Shown here in pieces: positions 25,610 through 35,321 of a stretch of DNA of 64,000 bases (position 1 is the stretch's first letter; each line of letters opens with the position of its first letter). The DNA comes from Streptomyces sp. S.PNR 29. GTDB taxonomy: Bacteria; Actinomycetota; Actinomycetes; Streptomycetales; Streptomycetaceae. Below the pieces are notes generated by a model. That model was not told the origin of the DNA. It ran no database searches and saw only the letters and a list, made by a program, of their open reading frames with translations. A program made the position numbers and the translations under genes. Where the stretch lies: positions 890,254-954,253 of the forward strand of contig NZ_JANUQM010000001.1 in NCBI RefSeq assembly GCF_030386795.1, read 5' to 3'.

Positions 25610-26536
25610 TCACGTCTCCGTCCGGTACATCAGGTCCGCCTCGTGCGTGACGAACCCCAGCCGCTCGTACACCGACACCGCCGCCGTGTTGTCGGCGTCG
25701 ACGTACAGCATCGCCGTGGGCAGACCCTGCGCCGCCAGATGCCGCAGGCCGATCGCCGTCAGGGCCTTGCCGAGGCCCCCGCCCTGGGCGTCCGGGCTGA
25801 TGCCGAGCACGTACACCTCCCCGAGCTGCTCCTCGGCATGGACCTTGGTCCAGTGAAAGCCGATCAGTTCCCCGCCCCGGAAGGCGAGGAAGAAGCCCGC
25901 CGGGTCGAACCACGGTTCGGCCTTGCGGTCGTCGAGGTCCCGCTGGGTGAGGGCGCCCTGCTCGGGATGGTGGGCGAAGGCGGCGGCGTTCACGGCGAGC
26001 CAGGCCGCGTCGTCCTGCCCGGGCACGAAGGTCCGTACCGTCACGCCCTGGGGCAGGACCGGCTCGGGCAGCTCGAAGCCGCTCAACGGCCGCCGCATCT
26101 GGCGCAGTTCGCGGAACAGGGTGAGGCCGAGGACCTGCGCGAGGTGCCGGGCGGCGGAGTGCCCGCCGTGCGCCCACACCCGCAGCCGCTTGCCGGACGC
26201 GGCGAGCAGCGCCGAGCCGAGTGCCCGGCCGTGGCCCTGACCTCGGTGCGAGGGGTGCACGACCAGCTCGGCGGCCGGCGGTTCCACCGGGTCGGTGTCC
26301 TCCAGCTGGGCGTAGCCGACGAGTTCGCCGTCCACGGTGAGCAGCAGATGGGAGACGCCCTCGCGCTCGCCGCCGCGCAACTGCAACCGCCCCTGTTCGG
26401 ACACCGCCTGCTGCCCGTCGGTCCGGGCGGCCTCGGCGAGCAGTCCGAGGACGGCCTCGGTCTGCTCCGGAGAGAGAGCGGAATGGGTCTCGATCGAACG
26501 GGAGCGGCCGGGCCGTACGCTGTCGTCGCTGGTCAT
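25610..26536 (-). CDS. mshD: Mycothiol synthase MshD
   Basis: A 308-residue tandem GNAT acetyltransferase. The N-terminal GNAT domain includes 'AAELVVHPSHRGQGHGRALG' (acetyl-CoA binding Q/RxxGxG/A) and the C-terminal one 'LGEVYVLGISPDAQGGGLGK' and 'LYVDADNTAAVSVYERLGF'. MshD acetylates Cys-GlcN-Ins in the last step of mycothiol synthesis, the main thiol buffer of actinobacteria. ATG 26536 has no ribosome site; TACCCT lies seven bases upstream on the minus strand, so the mRNA may be leaderless. It is divergent from the 5'-nucleotidase gene. Confidence 0.95.
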   Translation of the reverse strand: MTSDDSVRPGRSRSIETHSALSPEQTEAVLGLLAEAARTDGQQAVSEQGRLQLRGGEREGVSHLLLTVDGELVGYAQLEDTDPVEPPAAELVVHPSHRGQGHGRALGSALLAASGKRLRVWAHGGHSAARHLAQVLGLTLFRELRQMRRPLSGFELPEPVLPQGVTVRTFVPGQDDAAWLAVNAAAFAHHPEQGALTQRDLDDRKAEPWFDPAGFFLAFRGGELIGFHWTKVHAEEQLGEVYVLGISPDAQGGGLGKALTAIGLRHLAAQGLPTAMLYVDADNTAAVSVYERLGFVTHEADLMYRTET

Positions 26537-26707
26537 GGGTATGAGGGTAAGGGGCCGGTCCCGCAAAGTGGCGGCAAAGAAGCAACCAGGATGTAACCAC
26601 GAAACCTCTGTTGCGCTACGCGCGTTGACCCTAGGCTGCGCCGGATGGGCCACCGCCTGAACCGACCCGGCGGGCCCGGCAGATCCAGCAGATCCCCAGG
26701 GGGGCGT

Positions 26708-28522
26708 ATGCCAGCCACTTCACCGACGGACCAGCAGCGTCGCAGACGCCGTACGAACCGTCTCCTCGCTCTCGCCGCCGGTGCCACCGCCGTCGGCGCG
26801 CTCACCGCGGCGGCTGCCCTGCCGGCGTCGGCCGGCGAGAGCCACCAGCCGGGCGGCCACTTCCCGGGCCGCTACCAGGACGTCCAACTGCTGTCCTTCA
26901 ACGACCTGCACGGCAACCTGGAGCCGCCGTCCGGTTCCTCCGGCCGGGTCACCGAGCTCCAGCCCGACGGCACGACGAAGACGATCGACGCGGGCGGTGT
27001 GGAGTACCTCGCCACGCACCTGCGCAAGGCGCGCGAGGGCGAGAAGTACTCCATCACCGCGGCCGGCGGTGACATGGTCGGCGCCTCGCCGCTGATCTCC
27101 GGTCTCTTCCACGACGAGCCGACCATCGAGGCGCTGAACGAGCTCGACCTCGACGTCACCTCCGTCGGCAACCACGAGTTCGACGAGGGCGCCAGGGAGC
27201 TGTCCCGCCTGCAGAACGGCGGCTGCCACCCGACGGACGGCTGCTACACGGACACGGAGTTCCAGGGCGCCGACTTCCCGTACCTGGCCGCCAACGTCCT
27301 CGACGAGAAGACGAAGAAGCCGATCCTCAAGCCCTACTGGGTGTGGAAGAAGAAGGACGTCAAGGTCGGCTTCATCGGCGTCACCCTGGAGGGCACCCCG
27401 GACATCGTCTCCGCGGACGGGGTCAAGGGCCTGGTCTTCAAGGACGAGGTCGAGACGATCAACAAGTACGCCAAGGTGCTGCAGAAGCAGGGCGTGAAGT
27501 CGATCGTCGCCCTCATCCACGAGGGCGGCTTCCCGGCCTCGACGGCGTACAACTACGACTGCGACGCGCCGGGCGCGGGCGACGGCATCTCCGGCCCGAT
27601 CGCCGACATCGCCAAGAACATCACGCCGCAGGTGGACGCGCTGGTGACGGGCCACACCCACGCCGCGTACGTCTGCACGATCCCCGACCCGTCGGGCAAG
27701 CCCCGCATGGTCACCTCGGCCGCGTCCTTCGGCCGCCTGTACACGGACACCACGCTGACGTACGACCGCTGGACGGGTGACATCGCCCGTACGGCGGTGA
27801 AGTCGGCGAACCACGTGGTCACCCGGGACGTCCCCAAGGCGCCCGACATGACCGAGCTGATCGGCAAGTGGAACACCCTCGCCGCCCCCATCGGCAACCG
27901 CGCCATCGGCTACATCTCGGCCGACATCCCCAACACCGGCACCGAGTCCCCGATGGGCGACCTGATCGCCGACGCGCAACTCGCCCACGGCAAGGAGCTC
28001 GACCCTCGGACGGACCTGGCGCTGATGAACCCGGGCGGTGTCCGGGCCGGGCTGACGTACGCGGCCAAGGGCAGTGAGGGCGACGGTGTCGTGACCTTCG
28101 CCGAGGGCTTCACGGTCCAGCCGTTCGCCAACACGGTCAACCTCCAGGACTTCACGGGCGCCCAGCTGATCCAGGTGCTCAAGGAGCAGGTGAGCGGCTC
28201 CAACGCCGCCGCGCCGAAGATCCTTCAGGTCTCGTCGGGTCTGACGTACACGCTGGACCTGACGAAGACGGGCGCCGACCGTGTGGTCACCGACTCCATC
28301 CGGCTGAACGGTGCCGCGATCGACCCGTCGGCCACCTACCGCGTCGCGACGAACAGCTTCCTCGCGGGCGGCGGCGACGGCTTCCCGACGCTGGCCCAGG
28401 GCACGAACGACCTGGTGGGCAGCGACGACCTGACGGCGCTGGAGAAGTACCTGACGGCCAACTCGTCGCCCACGACCCCGATCGCCCCGCCGAAGGCGGA
28501 CCGGATCACGGTCGTGCGTTAG
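26708..28522 (+). CDS. Secreted 5'-nucleotidase / metallophosphoesterase
   Basis: A 604-residue exported enzyme. The basic N-terminus and Ala-rich core end with a signal cleavage near 'ALPASA'. The metallophosphoesterase domain shows 'LSFNDLHGNLE', 'AAGGDMVGASP', 'GNHEFDEG' and 'VTGHTHAAY', the metal ligands of the UshA family; the C-terminal 5'-nucleotidase domain has 'NPGGVRAGL' and 'GGGDGFPTL'. It releases phosphate from extracellular nucleotides for uptake. ATG 26708 follows AGGGGGG; an upstream ATG at 26645 lacks a ribosome site. A -10-like TAGGCT lies at 26632. PhoP control is expected for such enzymes, but I see no convincing PHO box here. Confidence 0.93.
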   Translation: MPATSPTDQQRRRRRTNRLLALAAGATAVGALTAAAALPASAGESHQPGGHFPGRYQDVQLLSFNDLHGNLEPPSGSSGRVTELQPDGTTKTIDAGGVEYLATHLRKAREGEKYSITAAGGDMVGASPLISGLFHDEPTIEALNELDLDVTSVGNHEFDEGARELSRLQNGGCHPTDGCYTDTEFQGADFPYLAANVLDEKTKKPILKPYWVWKKKDVKVGFIGVTLEGTPDIVSADGVKGLVFKDEVETINKYAKVLQKQGVKSIVALIHEGGFPASTAYNYDCDAPGAGDGISGPIADIAKNITPQVDALVTGHTHAAYVCTIPDPSGKPRMVTSAASFGRLYTDTTLTYDRWTGDIARTAVKSANHVVTRDVPKAPDMTELIGKWNTLAAPIGNRAIGYISADIPNTGTESPMGDLIADAQLAHGKELDPRTDLALMNPGGVRAGLTYAAKGSEGDGVVTFAEGFTVQPFANTVNLQDFTGAQLIQVLKEQVSGSNAAAPKILQVSSGLTYTLDLTKTGADRVVTDSIRLNGAAIDPSATYRVATNSFLAGGGDGFPTLAQGTNDLVGSDDLTALEKYLTANSSPTTPIAPPKADRITVVR

Positions 28523-28552
28523 GGGCGTTTCGAAAGTCCCGCACAGCACCCA

Positions 28553-28581
28553 CGGGGCCGGGCCGAACGTGCCCGGCCCCG
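28553..28581. terminator. Hairpin terminator between 5'-nucleotidase and TetR genes
   Basis: Perfect 11-base arms (28553-28563, 28571-28581) with a seven-base loop lie between two convergent genes and can serve both. Confidence 0.82.
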
Positions 28582-28609
28582 TTCGGCATTCCGGATACTT
28601 CCGGCACGG

Positions 28610-29200
28610 TCACAGGATCTGGTCGATGTGATGGTCGAGCACGCGGGCGGCGGCCTCCGGTGAGCGATACCCAAGGGCGACGTCCACTCCCAGACTTGTG
28701 GCGAGTGACCAGCAGATGTCCGCGTCGATGCGGTCGTCGCCGCGCGGCTCGCCGCCTCGCTCCTGGCGGGCCGCGGCGATGAGTCCGGCGGTGAAGGAGA
28801 GCAGTTCGTCGTCGCCCGGAGCCAGGACACTGGCCGTCGTCGGGTCGGAGACGGCCCGCCCCGCCGCCGCCAGGGAGAACCGCATGAGCCGCGTGCTCTC
28901 CTCGTCAGGGCTGATCAAGGCGTGGAGGCATGCGCGGAGCACCGCTTCCGGGCTCGTCGCGCCGGCCGCCCCGACCGCGTTCTCGATGTTCGTGTTCACG
29001 GCTCGGACGGCCCGGTCGAGCGCGTCGCGGATCAGGGCCTGCATCGACGAGTAGTAGTGCTGCACGTGCCCCATGGAGACGCCCGCCTCGTCGGCCACCT
29101 TGCGCAGCGTCACCTGCTCGATGCCACCCCGGACGGCCAGCGCCCAGACGGCTTCGACCAGCCGCCTCCTGCGCTCCTCCTGATCCACGATCTTCGGCAC
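28610..29200 (-). CDS. TetR family regulator
   Basis: A 196-residue TetR protein. Residues 8-55 hold the helix-turn-helix ('RRRRLVEAVWALAVRGGIEQVTLRKVADEAGVSMGHVQHYYSSM'), followed by a helical ligand-binding domain. The 'LRKVADEAGVSMGHVQHYY' recognition segment is like that of BetI-type TetR proteins. Ligand is unknown. It is divergent from a small membrane-protein gene at 29342, with a 22-bp inverted repeat in between. The pattern TetR next to a small hydrophobic protein suggests local repression of that gene. Confidence 0.92.
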   Translation of the reverse strand: MPKIVDQEERRRRLVEAVWALAVRGGIEQVTLRKVADEAGVSMGHVQHYYSSMQALIRDALDRAVRAVNTNIENAVGAAGATSPEAVLRACLHALISPDEESTRLMRFSLAAAGRAVSDPTTASVLAPGDDELLSFTAGLIAAARQERGGEPRGDDRIDADICWSLATSLGVDVALGYRSPEAAARVLDHHIDQIL

Positions 29201-29263
29201 GGCCGCCGCCTCCCTCTCCCGCGTTCACCATGCACTTGCATTGCGAACGGTCCTCTCGGCCCT

Positions 29264-29285
29264 TTACAGTGCAAGCGCACTGTAA
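29264..29285. promoter_or_regulatory. TetR operator candidate
   Basis: Perfect nine-base arms TTACAGTGC and GCACTGTAA with a four-base centre lie midway between the divergent TetR and small membrane-protein genes. A partial copy, TGCACTTGCATTG, lies at about 29231-29243. The arrangement fits an autoregulated TetR that also represses the divergent gene. Confidence 0.72.
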
Positions 29286-29341
29286 CCGTCCGGCGCGCGC
29301 CTCTGCGCTGCGACGACGTTCTGGGATCCGGAAGGCATCAC

Positions 29342-29557
29342 ATGAAGTACGACATCTTTCAAGGCCTCGGCGTGGTTCTTCTCGCCCTGGGAGCGCAGGG
29401 AGCGATCCGCCAGCTCATCGACCACGACAACGCCGGCCTGCTCGGCTGGTTACCGGGCGGATTCGCAGCCGGCATCACCGTCCATGCACTCGCCGTCGTG
29501 ATCGGCGCGATTGTCGCGAGCTGGGCCCGTGGTGCGGGGAAGGCGGCGAAGAGGTGA
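29342..29557 (+). CDS. Small two-helix membrane protein (71 aa)
   Basis: A 71-residue protein: one helix at about residues 6-24 ('IFQGLGVVLLALGAQGAI'), a short loop containing 'DHDNAGLLGW', a second helix at about 40-60 ('ITVHALAVVIGAIVASW') and a basic end. GGAAGG precedes ATG 29342. It is divergent from the TetR gene and shares its palindromic promoter, so it is the most likely target. Two-helix proteins of this kind can be regulators of membrane stress or parts of small transport systems; nothing in the sequence decides this. Confidence 0.75.
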   Translation: MKYDIFQGLGVVLLALGAQGAIRQLIDHDNAGLLGWLPGGFAAGITVHALAVVIGAIVASWARGAGKAAKR

Positions 29558-29664
29558 TGTGCCCTGGTCAAGGTCACCGGAGCCATGCACGGCGCGCTGA
29601 AGGTGCGCGTTCCCCGAGAACCGGTCTCCCCGGGAACCGGCCTTGACTTTCCGGATCATTATCC

Positions 29665-29700
29665 ACCACCCTTTCACTACTCAATTAGTGAAAGGGTGGT
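29665..29700. promoter_or_regulatory. Inverted-repeat operator before GntR-ABC operon
   Basis: Perfect 15-base arms (29665-29679 and 29686-29700, ACCACCCTTTCACTA and its complement) with a six-base centre end eight bases before GTG 29708. The CACTA...TAGTG core resembles operators of YtrA-type GntR proteins. A bound dimer would block the start of this operon. Confidence 0.75.
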
Positions 29701-29707
29701 AGCGCGA

Positions 29708-30100
29708 GTGGTCGAGTACCGCATCGACCGGCACAGCGGCGTGGCCACCTACGTCCAGATCGTCCAGCAGACCAAACAGGCCCTGCGCCTGGGCCTGCTG
29801 GAGCCGGGCGACCGGCTGCCGACGGCCCGTGAGGTCGTCGAGGCCACCGCCATCAACCCCAACACCGTCCTGAAGGCCTACCGCGAACTGGAACGCGAGG
29901 GGCTGGTCGAGGCGCGGCGCGGGCTCGGGACCTTCGTACGACGGTCCCTGGGCACCGCACCGGCCGACGACTCCCCGCTGCGCACCGAGCTGGACGCGTG
30001 GGCGCGGCGGGCTGCCGGGGCCGGGCTGGAGCGGGAGGACGTGGCCGCACTCTTCACAGCCGTACTGGAGAAGCACTTCCCGGGGGGAGAACCGTCATGA
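29708..30100 (+). CDS. GntR family regulator, YtrA subfamily
   Basis: A 130-residue protein with a GntR winged helix ('ATYVQIVQQTKQALRLGLLEPGDRLPTAREVVEATAINPNTVLKAYRELEREGLVEARRG'-type region, residues 12-75) and only a short helical tail (about 45 residues), the mark of YtrA-type regulators that control adjacent ABC transporter genes. GTG 29708 is chosen; an in-frame GTG at 29696 lies within the operator. Its TGA overlaps the ATG of the ABC ATPase gene. It presumably represses its own operon through the inverted repeat just upstream, released by an envelope-active compound. Confidence 0.92.
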   Translation: MVEYRIDRHSGVATYVQIVQQTKQALRLGLLEPGDRLPTAREVVEATAINPNTVLKAYRELEREGLVEARRGLGTFVRRSLGTAPADDSPLRTELDAWARRAAGAGLEREDVAALFTAVLEKHFPGGEPS

Positions 30101-30978
30101 CCGACACCGCCATGGAGGCGGCCGCAGTGGGCAAACGATTCCGGCGGCACGGGGACTGGGCGCTGCGCGACTGCACCTTCCGGCTGCCCGCCGGCCGCGT
30201 CTGCGCGGTCGTCGGCCCGAACGGCGCGGGCAAGTCCACCCTGCTCGCCCTCGCGGCCGGACTGCTCGCCCCCACCGAGGGCACGGTCACCGTCCTCGGC
30301 ACGCACCCGGCCCGGGCCCGCGCCCGCGTGGGCTACACCGGCCAGGACAAGCCGCTGTACCCGCAGCTCACCGTCGCCGAGACCCTGCGCATGGGCGCCG
30401 ACCTCAACCCCGGCCGCTGGGACGCCTCCACCGCCGAGCGGATCGTGGCCGGCGGCGACCTGAACCCCAGGGCGAAGGTCCGCTCCCTCTCCGGCGGCCA
30501 GCGCACCCGCGTGGCGCTCGCCCTGGCCCTGGCCAAGCGGCCGGAACTGCTGCTGCTCGACGAGCCGATGGCGGACCTCGACCCGCTGGCCCGGCACGAA
30601 CTGATGGGCACCCTGATGGGGCAGGCCGCCGAGCACGGCACCACGATCGTGATGTCCTCGCACGTGGTCGCCGAACTGGAGGGCTCCTGCGACCATCTGC
30701 TGCTCGTCGGCGGCGGCCGGATCCGGCTGTCCGGCGAGATCGACGACCTGCTGGCCGCCCACACCCGCGTGTCCGCACCGGCCGAGGCCTCCCTCGCCCC
30801 GCACACCGTCGTCGAGTCCCGCACCACCGGCCGCCAGCTCAGCGCACTGCTCCGCCCGGCCGCCCCGCTGCCCGGCGACTGGCGCACCGGCACGCCGACC
30901 CTGGAGGAGCTCGTCCTCTCCTATCTGCGCAACCCCGAGGCCCCCGCCTCCACCGCGCTCGCGGAGGCCGTCGCGTGA
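30097..30978 (+). CDS. ABC transporter ATP-binding protein
   Basis: A 293-residue ATPase: Walker A 'GPNGAGKSTLL' near residue 41, Q-loop 'YTGQDKPLYPQLT', signature 'LSGGQRTRVALALAL', Walker B 'LLLLDEPMADLDP', switch His in 'VMSSHVVAE'. It couples with the two membrane proteins encoded next. The whole cassette (YtrA regulator, one ATPase, two large membrane proteins) resembles bacitracin- or lipid-II-responsive ytr-type exporters. All junctions in the operon are 4-base overlaps, implying strict translational coupling. Confidence 0.93.
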   Translation: MTDTAMEAAAVGKRFRRHGDWALRDCTFRLPAGRVCAVVGPNGAGKSTLLALAAGLLAPTEGTVTVLGTHPARARARVGYTGQDKPLYPQLTVAETLRMGADLNPGRWDASTAERIVAGGDLNPRAKVRSLSGGQRTRVALALALAKRPELLLLDEPMADLDPLARHELMGTLMGQAAEHGTTIVMSSHVVAELEGSCDHLLLVGGGRIRLSGEIDDLLAAHTRVSAPAEASLAPHTVVESRTTGRQLSALLRPAAPLPGDWRTGTPTLEELVLSYLRNPEAPASTALAEAVA

Positions 30979-31994
30979 CCGCACCGACCGTCCTCGCGCC
31001 CACCGCCGCGCCCCGCCAGGTCCGCTGGCTGCTGCGGCTGCACCGCCCGGCCCTGTACGCCTGGACCGGCCTCGTGCTCGCCACCGGCGCCGCGCTGCTG
31101 TGGCTGCGGGACCCGCTCACCGACGCCGCGGCGGATGCCTGGCAGCAGTACAACTCCTGTGCGTTCAACGGCCCCTGCCTGTACGACCAGGACGCGATCC
31201 TGCTCTACAAGGACGTCTACACGTACACGACCATCGCCGTCCTCGCCGTCCCCTTCCTGGCCGCCGCCTGGGCGGGCGCCGCGCTCACCGGCCGTGAACT
31301 GGAGACCGGCACGGCCCGGCTGGCATGGACGCAGGGCGTCTCCCCGGCGCGCTGGCTGGCCGCCGGGCTCACCGTCCCGGCCGCGCTGGTCACCGCCGGC
31401 ACCGCTGTGCTGGTCCTGCTGCACCACCTGGCGTGGGCGGCGGGCGAGGGCCGTATCGACACCCACAAGGGCTGGTCCGACGTCCCCACCTTCTACGCGG
31501 GAGGTCCCGTCACCGTCGCCCTGGCCCTGACCGGTCTCCTGGCCGGCGCCCTGGCGGGCCTGCTACTGGCCCGCACCCTCGCCGCACTGGCCGCCGCCGT
31601 CGTCGCCGTGGCCGGGCTGTGGACGGCCGTCCTGTCGGCACTGCCGCATCTGTGGCCGTCGGTCACCCGCGTCACCGCACTGAGGGACGGCGTCTTCTCC
31701 GGCCCGGGCATCACCGTCGACGAGGGCCTGGTGACCTCCACCGGGGCCCACGTGTCCCGGCCGTCGTGCGGCAGCACCGCGGAGTGCGGCGACCTGGGCG
31801 ACCTGGGCGACCTGTATGTCAGGCTCGACGCCGTCGGCCACTACCGCGACTACCACCCCCGGTCCCACTACTGGCCGCTCCAGCTGGTGGGGACCGGCGT
31901 CCTCATCGCCGTGGCCGTCCTGCTGGCCGTGGCCGCGTTCCACCTGCTGCGCCGCCGCACGGCCGCGCAGGGCCGCGAGGGGGCCGCCGTATGA
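30975..31994 (+). CDS. ABC transporter membrane protein 1
   Basis: A 339-residue membrane protein with about six helices. A large loop after the first helix contains two Cys ('YNSCAFNGPCLYD'); a second extracytoplasmic loop before the last helix contains 'RPSCGSTAECGDL' and ends 'YHPRSHYWPLQL'. The helix pair 'AAAWAGAALTGRELETGTARLAWTQGVSPARWL' is the typical cytoplasmic coupling element of ABC-2-like permeases. GTG 30975 overlaps the ATPase stop. It is a paralogue of the next gene. Confidence 0.9.
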   Translation: MTAPTVLAPTAAPRQVRWLLRLHRPALYAWTGLVLATGAALLWLRDPLTDAAADAWQQYNSCAFNGPCLYDQDAILLYKDVYTYTTIAVLAVPFLAAAWAGAALTGRELETGTARLAWTQGVSPARWLAAGLTVPAALVTAGTAVLVLLHHLAWAAGEGRIDTHKGWSDVPTFYAGGPVTVALALTGLLAGALAGLLLARTLAALAAAVVAVAGLWTAVLSALPHLWPSVTRVTALRDGVFSGPGITVDEGLVTSTGAHVSRPSCGSTAECGDLGDLGDLYVRLDAVGHYRDYHPRSHYWPLQLVGTGVLIAVAVLLAVAAFHLLRRRTAAQGREGAAV

Positions 31995-32848
31995 GCACGG
32001 CCATGGCCCTGCCGCGCACGGTCCTGCGCCTGCACCGCACCTCGCTGATCTGCTGGGGTGTCTTCGTCGCGGCCGTGCTCGGCTGGCTCGTCTGGCTGAC
32101 CGAGGTCGACGCGGCCCACATCCAGCACCTCAAGGCGACCTGCGCTCTCGACGACCCGTGCAACATCCCCTACCTCGGCTGGGCCCACGGCGAACGCGTC
32201 GGCTACGCCGCCCTGCTCGTCTGCTACGGCTTCCTCGCCGTCGCCGCCTTCGCCGGCAGCGCCCTGATCGCCCGCGAGCTGGAGTCCGGCACCGCCCACC
32301 TGGCCTGGAGCCAGGGCGTCACCCCCCACCGCTGGCTGGCCACCAAGCTCGCCGTGCCCGCGCTGGTGCTCACCGTCGGGGACAGCGCCCTGGTGTCGGC
32401 GTTCCGCTGGGCGTGGGCACCCCACCGCGAACTGAGGTACGGCGACGACTGGGCCTTCGGCGAGATCTTCGTGGCGCGCGGCCCGGCCACGGTGGCGTAC
32501 GCCCTGTGCGCCCTCGCGGTCGGCGCGCTCACCGCGCTCGTGCTGCGCCGGACGCTGCCCGCCCTGGCGGTGTCGCTGGCCGCGATGGGCGCGCTCCATC
32601 TCACCCTGACGCTGTGCCGCCGCTTCCTGTGGCCGACGGTGACGCACACCTCGGCGGCGGAGTTCGAGCTGCCCAACAGCGCCTGGCAGGTCGGATGGGG
32701 CAGGACCGGCACCGGCGGCCACTACGCCACCTACCACCCGCCGTCCCACTTCTGGCCGCTGCACCTCGTGGAGACCGGCATCGTCCTCGCCGTCACCGCG
32801 GCGGCCACCGTCGCCGCCTTCACGCTGCTGCGCCGCCGCACCGCCTGA
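31991..32848 (+). CDS. ABC transporter membrane protein 2 (paralogue of preceding)
   Basis: A 285-residue membrane protein sharing the plan of its neighbour: N-terminal helix, an extracytoplasmic loop with two Cys ('[17 protein letters not shown]'), the coupling segment '[26 protein letters not shown]', and a final loop '[16 protein letters not shown]' matching 'YHPRSHYWPLQLVGTG' of the first permease. The two probably form a heterodimer with the ATPase. The ATG overlaps the previous stop. A long-loop hairpin at 32854-32891 closes the operon. Confidence 0.9.
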   Translation: MSTAMALPRTVLRLHRTSLICWGVFVAAVLGWLVWLTEVDAAHIQHLKATCALDDPCNIPYLGWAHGERVGYAALLVCYGFLAVAAFAGSALIARELESGTAHLAWSQGVTPHRWLATKLAVPALVLTVGDSALVSAFRWAWAPHRELRYGDDWAFGEIFVARGPATVAYALCALAVGALTALVLRRTLPALAVSLAAMGALHLTLTLCRRFLWPTVTHTSAAEFELPNSAWQVGWGRTGTGGHYATYHPPSHFWPLHLVETGIVLAVTAAATVAAFTLLRRRTA

Positions 32849-32853
32849 CACAC

Positions 32854-32891
32854 GGGGCGGATCGCGGCCGTGGACGCCCGTGATCCGCCCC
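32854..32891 (+). terminator. Hairpin terminator of GntR-ABC operon
   Basis: Ten-base perfect arms (32854-32863, 32882-32891) enclose an 18-base GC-rich loop that can pair further. It begins five bases after the permease stop. Confidence 0.7.
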
Positions 32892-33089
32892 CCGCTATCC
32901 CACACGCCATGTCGCCGTAACCACTGGTTCAGACGGGCTTGCGACGCTCGGCGAATGAAGCCCGCCGTGCCAGAGCCTTCGCCTCCCCCCGAGGGAACCT
33001 CGGGAAACGGGGACCTCCGTGTTGCCGCTGCGCTCCCGCCCGCCCTTTCCGACGCGCCTGTAACGCCCCGTGCGCGGAAGAATGGGTTT

Positions 33090-35321
33090 ATGAGCCAGCA
33101 AGACACCCAGGCACCGGTCCAGCACGCGCAGCCGTCCGTCGGTTCCATAGCCGCCCACCGCCCGCACACCGTGGCGGCCGCCGTCTCCGACCTCGAACCC
33201 GATATCGACGCCGATCTCGACGCGTACGAAGAGTCGCAGGCAGACGGTGTACAGCTGCCGCAGGGTCGTTTCCTCGACCGGGAACGCAGCTGGCTCGCGT
33301 TCAACGAGCGGGTCCTCGAACTCGCCGAGGACCCGAACACGCCCCTGCTGGAGCGGGCGAACTTCCTGGCGATCTTCGCCAGCAACCTCGACGAGTTCTT
33401 CATGGTCCGGGTGGCCGGCCTGAAGCGCCGTATCGCCACCGGCGTCGCCACCCGCTCCGCCTCCGGGCTGCAGCCGCGCGAGGTCCTGGAGATGATCTGG
33501 GCCCGCTCCCGCGAGCTCATGGCACGGCACGCCGCCTGCTTCCACGAGGACGTCGCCCCCGCCCTCGCGGAGGAGGGCATCCACCTGGTCCGCTGGAACG
33601 AACTGGCGGAGAAGGAACAGGCCCGCCTGTTCACCCTGTTCCGGCACCAGATCTTCCCGGTGCTGACCCCGCTGGCCGTCGACCCCGCGCACCCCTTCCC
33701 GTACATCTCGGGTCTCTCGCTCAACCTCGCGGTCGTCGTCCGCAACCCCGTCACCGGCCACCGGCACTTCGCCCGCGTCAAGGTGCCGCCGCTGCTGTCC
33801 CGCTTCCTGGAGGCCTCCCCGGGCCGGTTCGTCCCCATCGAGGACGTCATCGCCGCCCACCTGGAAGAGCTGTTCCCGGGCATGGAGGTCCTGGAGCACC
33901 ACGCCTTCCGCCTCACCCGCAACGAGGACCTGGAGGTCGAGGAGGACGACGCCGAGAACCTGCTCCAGGCCCTGGAGAAGGAGCTCATGCGGCGCCGGTT
34001 CGGGCCGCCGGTGCGCCTGGAGGTCGAGGAGTCCATCGACCGCGAGGTGCTGGACCTCCTCGTACGGGAGCTGAAGATCAGCGAGGCCGAGGTGTACCCG
34101 CTGCCCGGCCCCCTGGACCTCACCGGCCTCTTCCGCATCGCCTCCCTCGACCGGCCCGAGCTGAAGTACCAGAAGTTCATCGCCGGCACCCACCGCGACC
34201 TCGCCGAGGTCGAGTCGGCCTCCGCCCCCGACATCTTCGCCGCGCTGCGCGAGCGGGACGTCCTGCTGCACCACCCGTACGACTCGTTCTCGACGTCGGT
34301 GCAGGCCTTCCTGGAGCAGGCGGCCGGCGACCCGGACGTCCTCGCCATCAAGCAGACGCTGTACCGGACCTCCGGCGACTCGCCGATCGTCGACGCCCTC
34401 ATCGACGCCGCCGAGTCCGGCAAGCAGGTCCTCGTCCTGGTCGAGATCAAGGCCCGCTTCGACGAGCACGCCAACATCAAGTGGGCGCGCAAGCTGGAGG
34501 AGGCCGGCTGCCACGTCGTCTACGGCCTCGTCGGCCTGAAGACCCACTGCAAGCTGTCGCTCGTCGTCCGGCAGGAAGGCGAAACGCTCCGCCGCTACAG
34601 CCACGTCGGCACCGGCAACTACCACCCGAAGACGGCCCGCCTCTACGAGGACCTCGGCCTGCTCACGGCCGACCCGCAGGTCGGCGCCGACCTGTCGGAC
34701 CTCTTCAACCGGCTCTCCGGCTACTCGCGCCGCGAGACCTACCGGCGTCTGCTGGTCGCCCCCAAGTCCCTGCGCGACGGCCTGGTCGCCCGGATCAACA
34801 AGGAGGCCCAGCACCACCGTGCCGGGCGTCCCGCCTACGTCCGGATCAAGGTCAACTCGATGGTGGACGAGGCGATCATCGACGCCCTGTACCGCGCGTC
34901 CCAGGCGGGCGTGCCGGTGGACGTCTGGGTACGCGGCATCTGCGCCGTGCGCCCCGGTGTCGAGGGCCTGTCGGAGAACATCCGCGTCCGGTCCGTGCTC
35001 GGCCGCTTCCTGGAGCACTCCCGGGTCTTCGCCTTCGGCAACGGCGGCGAGCCCGAGGTGTGGATCGGCAGCGCCGACATGATGCACCGCAACCTCGACC
35101 GCCGCATAGAGGCACTCGTCCGGGTCACCGACCCGGCCCACCGGGCGGCCCTGAACCGCCTGCTGGAGACCGGCATGTCCGACTCCACCGCCTCCTGGCA
35201 CCTCGGCCCGGACGGCGAGTGGACCCGGCACGCGACCGACGCGGACGGTCATCCCCTGCGCAACGTCCAGGAAATGCTCATAGACGCCCGGAGGCGCCGG
35301 CGTGGCAACGCAGCACCTTGA
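33090..35321 (+). CDS. ppk: Polyphosphate kinase (PPK1)
   Basis: A 743-residue PPK1. A variable 65-residue acidic N-terminal extension leads to the N domain ('[20 protein letters not shown]'), the head domain ('[19 protein letters not shown]'), and the C1/C2 catalytic domains with 'LLHHPYDSF', '[15 protein letters not shown]', 'VEIKARFDE' and the autophosphorylated His505 in '[10 protein letters not shown]'. The enzyme reversibly makes polyphosphate from ATP; in Streptomyces it is tied to the Pho regulon and antibiotic control. GGAAGA precedes ATG 33090. One PHO-like half (GTTCAGACGGG at 32927) is upstream. The last 20 bases overlap the CHAD gene. Confidence 0.97.
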   Translation: MSQQDTQAPVQHAQPSVGSIAAHRPHTVAAAVSDLEPDIDADLDAYEESQADGVQLPQGRFLDRERSWLAFNERVLELAEDPNTPLLERANFLAIFASNLDEFFMVRVAGLKRRIATGVATRSASGLQPREVLEMIWARSRELMARHAACFHEDVAPALAEEGIHLVRWNELAEKEQARLFTLFRHQIFPVLTPLAVDPAHPFPYISGLSLNLAVVVRNPVTGHRHFARVKVPPLLSRFLEASPGRFVPIEDVIAAHLEELFPGMEVLEHHAFRLTRNEDLEVEEDDAENLLQALEKELMRRRFGPPVRLEVEESIDREVLDLLVRELKISEAEVYPLPGPLDLTGLFRIASLDRPELKYQKFIAGTHRDLAEVESASAPDIFAALRERDVLLHHPYDSFSTSVQAFLEQAAGDPDVLAIKQTLYRTSGDSPIVDALIDAAESGKQVLVLVEIKARFDEHANIKWARKLEEAGCHVVYGLVGLKTHCKLSLVVRQEGETLRRYSHVGTGNYHPKTARLYEDLGLLTADPQVGADLSDLFNRLSGYSRRETYRRLLVAPKSLRDGLVARINKEAQHHRAGRPAYVRIKVNSMVDEAIIDALYRASQAGVPVDVWVRGICAVRPGVEGLSENIRVRSVLGRFLEHSRVFAFGNGGEPEVWIGSADMMHRNLDRRIEALVRVTDPAHRAALNRLLETGMSDSTASWHLGPDGEWTRHATDADGHPLRNVQEMLIDARRRRRGNAAP

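Noticed and set aside
28930..29646. Plus-strand frames through the TetR gene
   Set aside because: They are antisense shadows rich in Arg/Ser/Pro; the TetR frame has the complete HTH motif and a divergent operator.
32927..32937. PHO box upstream of ppk
   Set aside because: Only one good 11-mer (GTTCAGACGGG) is seen, without a second repeat in register, so it is not listed as a box.
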